Shown: positions 5,028 through 9,163 of the stretch, piece by piece
Position numbering within the stretch: position 1 is the stretch's first letter
How the letters are laid out: the number at the start of each line of letters is the position of its first letter
Source of the DNA: Romboutsia sp. 13368
GTDB lineage: Bacteria > Bacillota > Clostridia > Peptostreptococcales > Peptostreptococcaceae
NCBI RefSeq assembly: GCF_018336475.1
Contig: NZ_CP048741.1
Span: 188,848 to 198,010 of the forward strand
Length of the DNA: 9,163 bases
Direction of reading: 5' to 3'
Program-made: the position numbers and the translations under genes
Notes under the pieces: generated by a model
What the model saw: only the letters and a program-made list of their open reading frames with translations
Database searches by the model: none
Told to the model about the DNA's origin: nothing

Positions 5028-6797
5028 ATGATAACTCTAAAATACATAAAGGATGAAATACAAAAAATAGCAGAGGCTATAGAAGCAGTTTTAAACATAG
5101 ATGTAACTATAGTTGATGAAAATTTAATTAGGGTTGCAGGAACGGGTATATATATAGATAAGATTGGAAAAAAAGTAGATGGATACTCTGCTTTCAGAAA
5201 ATCAATTTTAGAAAAATCAACTATATTAATAACAGACCCAAGTTGTAATGAAATATGTAAAGAATGCTACTATCGCTTTGATTGTAAAGAGTTTTCTGAA
5301 ATATGTTGTCCTATAATATGTGATGGAAAATCATATGGAGTAATAGGACTTATAGCTTTTAATAAAGATCAAGCTGATAGAATTAATAATGATTATGAGA
5401 ACCTTATTAATTTTTTAGGGAAGATGGCAGATTTAATTTCTAATAAATTAAAAGCACAAATTAAAGCATATGAATTAGAGTTAGAAAAGAAAAAATTAGA
5501 GACGTTATTAAATAGTATGGACAAGGCTATCGTATCTATAGATATACAGGGAAATATAGATAGATACAACTCAAAATTTAAAAAAATATTTAAACTAAAA
5601 GATGCAGCACATAATAAAAATATTTTTAACATTTTAGATTTTATGAAGAATACATCTATTAGTAAATTTGAAAAAGAGAGATCTAATAGTTTTTATTATA
5701 AAAAAGATAAGTATACCTTAAGGGGAGTATATAATGTAAGTGATATAACTTTAAATAATGAACTTAAAGGATATGTTATAGATTTCATAGATAAGAAAGA
5801 TGCTATAAAGAACTATAATAAAATAAATAAAGAATACAAAATAATGTTAGATAGTATTATTGGGCAATCTGATATTATAGAAAATACAAAAAATGAAGCA
5901 TTAATGGCATCAAAATCTACATCTACAGTATTAATAACAGGTGAAAGCGGAACAGGAAAAGAATTATTTGCAAGAGCTATACATAATCATAGTAAAAGGT
6001 GTGATAACCCATTTATAGCGGTAAACTGTGCTGCAATACCAGACAACTTACTAGAAAGTGAGTTATTTGGATATGAAGATGGTGCATTTACAGGAGCTAA
6101 AAAGGGTGGAAATCTAGGAAAGTTTGAACTTGCACATAAGGGAACTATATTTTTAGATGAAATAGGAGATATGAGCCTTCACCTTCAGGCAAAACTTCTA
6201 AGAGTTTTACAAGAAAAAGAACTTAATAAAATAGGATCTAATTATAATAAAACAATAGACGTAAGAGTAATAGCAGCTACAAACAAGAACTTAGAAGAGA
6301 TGGTCAGTAGTGGCTTATTTAGAGAAGATTTATATTATAGATTAAATGTTATACCTATAAGCTTGCCAAGTCTAAGAGAAAGAAAAGAAGATATACCTTT
6401 ACTAGTAGACTTTATGATTAAAGATTATTCTAAAAAATTAGATAAAGATGTAGAGTATATTGAAAATGATGTACTTGAAGAATTAATAAAATATAAGTGG
6501 CAAGGAAATATAAGAGAATTACAAAATATAATTGAATATAGTGTAAATATGTCATCGTCTAATATTATTACAATGGATTTACTACCTAATAGAATTAAGC
6601 AAAAGCAAAATACTGAAGTAATAATAGAATGTGAAGACATTGAAACTTTAGAACAACTTGAAAAAAGAGAGATAATAAAGGCTTTAAATAAATATAAAAA
6701 CTACAAAAAAGATAAAGAAATAGTAGCTAAAGTATTGGGTATATCTAGAGCTACTTTGTATAGAAAATTAGATAAATATAATATAATCTCAAAATGA
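5028..6797 (+). CDS. cdsR: Sigma-54 enhancer-binding activator, CdsR-like
   Basis: The 589-residue regulator has three parts. Residues 1-145 form a sensory domain (GAF-like in appearance) with seven cysteines (73, 77, 80, 86, 93, 94, 98) that could bind metal, an Fe-S cluster or sense thiols. A helix (145-160) leads to a PAS-like domain (about 158-258). Residues 275-515 are the AAA+ domain: Walker A GESGTGKE (305-312), the sigma-54 contact loop GAFTGA (352-357), Walker B FLDEIGD (375-381), the FREDLYYRL arginine-finger region (431-439) and GNIRELQN (494-501). The C-terminus (548-586) is a Fis-type helix-turn-helix. No receiver-domain Asp pocket is seen, so it senses a ligand directly. A sigma-54 promoter just downstream drives the cysteine desulfidase, matching the CdsR-CdsB pair named in Clostridioides difficile. 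The symbol rests on that context. Confidence 0.9.
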   Translation: MITLKYIKDEIQKIAEAIEAVLNIDVTIVDENLIRVAGTGIYIDKIGKKVDGYSAFRKSILEKSTILITDPSCNEICKECYYRFDCKEFSEICCPIICDGKSYGVIGLIAFNKDQADRINNDYENLINFLGKMADLISNKLKAQIKAYELELEKKKLETLLNSMDKAIVSIDIQGNIDRYNSKFKKIFKLKDAAHNKNIFNILDFMKNTSISKFEKERSNSFYYKKDKYTLRGVYNVSDITLNNELKGYVIDFIDKKDAIKNYNKINKEYKIMLDSIIGQSDIIENTKNEALMASKSTSTVLITGESGTGKELFARAIHNHSKRCDNPFIAVNCAAIPDNLLESELFGYEDGAFTGAKKGGNLGKFELAHKGTIFLDEIGDMSLHLQAKLLRVLQEKELNKIGSNYNKTIDVRVIAATNKNLEEMVSSGLFREDLYYRLNVIPISLPSLRERKEDIPLLVDFMIKDYSKKLDKDVEYIENDVLEELIKYKWQGNIRELQNIIEYSVNMSSSNIITMDLLPNRIKQKQNTEVIIECEDIETLEQLEKREIIKALNKYKNYKKDKEIVAKVLGISRATLYRKLDKYNIISK

Positions 6798-6826
6798 TAC
6801 AAAATCTCATTTTGAGATTTTTTTTT
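6785..6826 (+). terminator. Rho-independent terminator of the activator gene, with two alternative stems
   Basis: AATCTCAAAATGA (6785-6797), which includes the last codons and the stop of the activator gene, pairs perfectly over 13 bp with 6807-6819. Alternatively AAAATCTCA (6801-6809) pairs over 9 bp with 6813-6821. The two stems share the downstream arm and a T-run follows to 6826. Either form should terminate transcription, separating activator and desulfidase transcripts. Confidence 0.85.
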
Positions 6827-6835
6827 ATCTTTTTG

Positions 6836-6912
6836 ATACTAAAATAGAATTTATATATTATAAGATTAAACAATACTAAAATAGAATTTATATATTATAA
6901 GATTAAACAATA
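6836..6912. repeat. Perfect 37-bp tandem duplication in the desulfidase control region
   Basis: The unit at 6836-6872 is repeated without mismatch at 6873-6909, and identity runs on three more bases to 6912. The unit begins ATACTAAAATAG and ends AGATTAAACA. The copies lie about 140-215 bases upstream of the -24 element, the usual distance for activator binding sites of sigma-54 promoters. Reading the duplication as an enhancer is inference; a neutral slippage duplication is the alternative. Confidence 0.85.
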
Positions 6913-6982
6913 AATAAAACTTATTTAATTTATATATTTTTAAGTATAAATAAATTAAAACTGAATTATGGTTAATCTGTGT

Positions 6983-7009
6983 ATCTTTTAAAGATTTATA
7001 ATCATGATT
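6983..7009. promoter_or_regulatory. Paired short palindromes upstream of the sigma-54 promoter
   Basis: ATCTTT-T-AAAGAT (6983-6995) and AATCATGATT (7000-7009) are two small dyad sequences about 40-68 bases upstream of the -24 element. Activators with Fis-type helix-turn-helix domains bind dyads as dimers, so these are alternative activator or cofactor sites. The rest of the 307-base spacer (6798-7104) is plain AT-rich DNA with no small gene recognised. Confidence 0.35.
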
Positions 7010-7047
7010 TTGAAAATTTAATATTAAATTTATATAAAATTAAAAAG

Positions 7048-7065
7048 TTGGCATACTTATTGCTT
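7048..7065 (+). promoter_or_regulatory. Sigma-54 (-24/-12) promoter of the cysteine desulfidase gene
   Basis: TTGGCA at 7048-7053 and TTGCT at 7060-7064 match the TGGCAY-N5-TTGCW consensus of sigma-54. The invariant GG (7050-7051) and GC (7062-7063) are separated by exactly 10 bases. Transcription should start near 7075, about 30 bases before the ATG at 7105. Together with the activator gene directly upstream, this is strong evidence for activator-dependent control. Confidence 0.93.
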
Positions 7066-7104
7066 AATATTAAAATTATAAAAATATTTTGGAGGGATAA
7101 AATA

Positions 7105-8412
7105 ATGATGAATATAAAGAATAGATTAGTTGATATATTAAAAGCAGAAGTAAAGCCAGCATTAGGTTGTACTGAACCGGTAGCTGTAGCACTAGCATGT
7201 GCAAAAGCAAAGGAATTATTAGGGGAAAAAATAGTAAAACATACTGTATTAGTTAGTCCAAATGTATATAAAAATGGAATGTGTGTAGGTATACCAGGAA
7301 CTGAAAGATTAGGATTAAAAATATCAGTAGCATTAGGATTTATAGGAGGTCATTCACAAAATGGATTAAGAGTACTAGAAACTTTAACACCAGAAGAAGT
7401 TAGACTTGCGGAAGAGTATATGGATAATAATCCTATAGATATATCACCTGCTAATACTAAAGAAAAGGTATATATAGAAGTTTATTTACAAGGTGAAACT
7501 AGAACTTCAAAAGCTATAATAAGAACTAAGCATGATAACTTTGTTTATTTAGAATCTGATGGAGAGGTTTTATTAAATGATGAAGAAAGTGCGATAGAAT
7601 TAGTAGCTACAGCTGATAATGAAGAAAATATTATGGATACAATAACGATAAAAGCGTTAATTGAAAATATAGAAGAATTAGAATTTGAAGATATAGAATT
7701 TTTATTAGATGGAATAGCTATGAATGAAGAAATAGCTAATTATGGGTTAAATCAAAAAATAGGTATAGGTGTTGGATATGGAATTAAAAAGTCTATGGAA
7801 GACGGATTACTAGGAGATGATTTATTAAATAATGCTATGATGATAACTGCAGCTGCATCAGACGCTAGAATGGCAGGAGTTAAAATGCCTGTTATGAGTT
7901 CAAATGGTAGTGGAAATCACGGAATAACAGCTATACTTCCAATAGTTGCTTATAATAAGAAGTTTCCTCAAAGTGATGAAAAATTAGCTAAAGCTTTAGC
8001 AATATCTCATTTAGTTACAGCTTATGTAAAAAACTTTACAGGTAGATTATCTGCAGTATGTGGATGTGGCGTTGCAGCATCTACAGGAGCTTCAGCTGGT
8101 ATAACTTGGTTAATGAGCGGAGATATAAAGAAAGTTGAAGGAGCAATAGAGCATATAGTAGCTAGTTTAAGTGGTATGATATGTGATGGAGCTAAATCTG
8201 GATGTGCAGTTAAATTAGCATCAGCAGCATCAGCAGCGGTACAAAGTGCTATAATAGCAAATCAAGATTGTTTTGTGCCTTCTAAAAATGGAATAGTAGG
8301 TTCAAATGTTGAAGAAAGTATAAAAAATTTAGGTAGAGTAAGTGATAAAGGAATGACAGTTACAGATGAGGTTATAATAAATGTAATGGATGATATGAAT
8401 AAGGTTAAGTAA
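7105..8412 (+). CDS. cdsB: L-cysteine desulfidase family protein, CdsB-like (UPF0597/CyuA family)
   Basis: The 435-residue enzyme belongs to the UPF0597/L-cysteine desulfidase family, related to the alpha chain of Fe-S serine dehydratases. It converts L-cysteine to pyruvate, ammonia and hydrogen sulfide without pyridoxal phosphate. The conserved LGCTEP (Cys22) is near the N-terminus, SSNGSGNHG is at 265-273, and further cysteines lie in CGCG (319, 321), ICDGAKSGC (360, 367), as expected for a [4Fe-4S] centre. The start is ATG 7105 with GGAGGG (7091-7096) 8 bases upstream. An in-frame GTG at 6979 would give 42 more residues but lies upstream of the sigma-54 promoter and has no family homology that I recognise. 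The next ATG (7108) is also possible. The product supplies carbon and nitrogen and removes excess cysteine, and the sulfide may act on neighbouring bacteria. Confidence 0.9.
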   Translation: MMNIKNRLVDILKAEVKPALGCTEPVAVALACAKAKELLGEKIVKHTVLVSPNVYKNGMCVGIPGTERLGLKISVALGFIGGHSQNGLRVLETLTPEEVRLAEEYMDNNPIDISPANTKEKVYIEVYLQGETRTSKAIIRTKHDNFVYLESDGEVLLNDEESAIELVATADNEENIMDTITIKALIENIEELEFEDIEFLLDGIAMNEEIANYGLNQKIGIGVGYGIKKSMEDGLLGDDLLNNAMMITAAASDARMAGVKMPVMSSNGSGNHGITAILPIVAYNKKFPQSDEKLAKALAISHLVTAYVKNFTGRLSAVCGCGVAASTGASAGITWLMSGDIKKVEGAIEHIVASLSGMICDGAKSGCAVKLASAASAAVQSAIIANQDCFVPSKNGIVGSNVEESIKNLGRVSDKGMTVTDEVIINVMDDMNKVK

Positions 8413-8417
8413 TTGTC

Positions 8418-8444
8418 TTGCAAAACTATACAATCTCCTATAAA
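8418..8444 (+). promoter_or_regulatory. Tentative promoter of hpt
   Basis: TTGCAA (8418-8423) and TATAAA (8439-8444) lie in the 69-base gap between the desulfidase gene and hpt, with a short spacer of 15 bases. TTGTCT (8413-8418) gives a long one of 20. No terminator is seen in the gap, so hpt may also be reached by transcription from the sigma-54 promoter. Confidence 0.3.
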
Positions 8445-8481
8445 ATGAATAATAATATCATCAATAGTGGAGGGTTAAACT

Positions 8482-9018
8482 ATGAATATAGAAACTAAAA
8501 AGTGGGAAGTTTTATGTTCTGAAGAGCAGATAGCATCAAAACTTAAAGAATTAGGAGAGCAAATATCTAAAGATTATGAAGGAAAGAATCTTTTAGTGGT
8601 ATCTTTATTAAAAGGAAGCTTCATATTCTGTGCAGACTTAGTAAGAAACATAACTGTACCAGTTAAAATAGAATTCATGACTACTTCTAGTTATGGACAT
8701 GGAGAAGTAAATACAGGAGTAAAAGTAGTTTCAGATGTTAACTGTGACTTAGAAGGATATGATGTATTAATAGTTGACGATATAACAGATACAGCACTTA
8801 CTATGCATCACGTTATAAATCACTTAAAAGCTAAAAATCCAAACAGTGTAAAATCTTGTGTATTACTTGATAAGCCAAGCAGAAGAAAGGTAGAATTAGT
8901 ACCTGATTACTGTGGATTTGAAATAGAAGATAAATTCGTTGTAGGGTATGGATTAAACTATGGTGATTACTATAGAAATATACCTTATGTATTCAACGTT
9001 ACAAATGAAGATAGATAA
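8482..9018 (+). CDS. hpt: Hypoxanthine (guanine) phosphoribosyltransferase
   Basis: The 178-residue length and motifs are those of bacterial HPRT, the cytosolic enzyme that salvages hypoxanthine (and guanine) with PRPP to make IMP (GMP). LLKGSF (42-47) is the pyrophosphate-binding loop. SSYGHG (69-74) starts the flexible lid. VLIVDDITDTALT (95-107) is the PRPP signature with the presumed catalytic Asp103 and an Ala where most family members have Gly. LLDKPSRR (128-135) carries the purine-contacting Lys131. FVVGYGLNYGDYYRNIPYV (152-170) is the conserved C-terminal block. The ATG follows GGAGGG (8469-8474) by 7 bases. It is 69 bases downstream of the desulfidase gene and ends in its own terminator. 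A functional link to cysteine breakdown is not evident; the gene is housekeeping. Confidence 0.96.
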   Translation: MNIETKKWEVLCSEEQIASKLKELGEQISKDYEGKNLLVVSLLKGSFIFCADLVRNITVPVKIEFMTTSSYGHGEVNTGVKVVSDVNCDLEGYDVLIVDDITDTALTMHHVINHLKAKNPNSVKSCVLLDKPSRRKVELVPDYCGFEIEDKFVVGYGLNYGDYYRNIPYVFNVTNEDR

Positions 9019-9019
9019 T

Positions 9020-9047
9020 AAAAAGTTGCTTTTTTAGCAACTTTTTT
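9020..9047 (+). terminator. Rho-independent terminator after hpt
   Basis: AAAAAGTTGCT (9020-9030) pairs with AGCAACTTTTT (9036-9046) over 11 bp around TTTTT, with a T-run to 9047. It starts one base after the hpt stop codon. The A-run on the left makes it usable in the opposite direction as well. Confidence 0.92.
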
Positions 9048-9087
9048 ACTTTTATATACATATTGATACATAAGTCATCAATAGTTT

Positions 9088-9116
9088 TTGATATATGATA
9101 AAATTGTACACATAAT
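9088..9116 (+). promoter_or_regulatory. Sigma-A-like promoter for a gene beyond the window
   Basis: TTGATA (9088-9093) and CATAAT (9111-9116) are spaced by 17 bases. Each box is one or two mismatches from consensus. It lies after the hpt terminator and points off the right edge. The -10 box falls inside the left arm of the inverted repeat at 9107-9141. Confidence 0.5.
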
Positions 9117-9141
9117 AATATAGTAGTTGTTACTATGTGTA
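9107..9141. repeat. Inverted repeat overlapping the rightmost promoter
   Basis: TACACATA (9107-9114) and TATGTGTA (9134-9141) are perfect arms separated by 19 bases. Inside, ATAGTA (9120-9125) and TACTAT (9131-9136) form a second, competing pair around GTTGT. The overlap with the -10 box and start region fits an operator or a leader hairpin of the next gene. Confidence 0.45.
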
Positions 9142-9163
9142 TAAAATATAGAATAATAATATT

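Noticed and set aside
5393..6640. Two minus-strand frames of 71-79 codons inside the activator gene
   Set aside because: They lie entirely within well-conserved domains on the plus strand and have no start signals of their own.
6979..7104. N-terminal extension of the cysteine desulfidase from an in-frame GTG
   Set aside because: It would lie upstream of the transcription start set by the sigma-54 promoter and has no ribosome binding site. The family N-terminus fits the ATG at 7105.
1..9163. Mobile element, CRISPR array, toxin-antitoxin or phage-defence system
   Set aside because: No transposase, integrase, regularly spaced repeats or defence-domain motifs were seen. Base composition and codon use look uniform along the window.

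Overview
The window is AT-rich DNA with A/T-ending codons, GGAGG-type ribosome binding sites, a sporulation gene for a DNA-coating protein, and a sigma-54 cysteine-desulfidase module. Together these point to an anaerobic, spore-forming Firmicute, most likely of the Peptostreptococcaceae (Clostridioides, Paraclostridium, Romboutsia or a relative). The species cannot be fixed from the sequence alone. The DNA looks like ordinary chromosome. No mobile element, CRISPR array, tRNA or rRNA was seen.

Left part (1-2530). A small TSCPD-domain protein (minus strand) is divergent from a cytosolic seven-bladed beta-propeller (plus strand). The propeller converges, with a 2-base gap, on a DUF4364 winged-helix protein (minus). 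A strong bidirectional terminator at 2009-2037 then separates DUF4364 from a minus-strand alpha/beta-type small acid-soluble spore protein (SASP). Upstream of the SASP gene is a 54-residue basic protein gene (2364-2528, minus).

Middle part (2658-4850, all plus). This holds a membrane-anchored PdaB-like polysaccharide deacetylase, a protein with two OB folds resembling single-stranded-DNA-binding proteins, and a small SAM-methyltransferase-like protein. The methyltransferase has its own good sigma-A promoter and a strong terminator.

Right part (4888-9018, all plus). A 45-residue one-helix membrane protein gene lies 2 bases upstream of a sigma-54 enhancer-binding activator (CdsR type). After a terminator and a 307-base control region comes the L-cysteine desulfidase family gene (CdsB type). 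The control region has a perfect 37-base tandem duplication, two short palindromes and a textbook -24/-12 promoter. The natural reading is that the activator senses cysteine or a redox/metal state, binds upstream sites and drives sigma-54 transcription of the desulfidase, which converts cysteine to pyruvate, ammonia and sulfide. The promoter position also shows that the desulfidase starts at 7105 and not at an in-frame GTG upstream. Hypoxanthine phosphoribosyltransferase follows and ends in a strong terminator. The last 100 bases hold a promoter with an overlapping inverted repeat for a gene beyond the window.

The least described items are the two small proteins, the duplicated sequence upstream of the desulfidase, and the seven-cysteine cluster in the activator's sensor domain.
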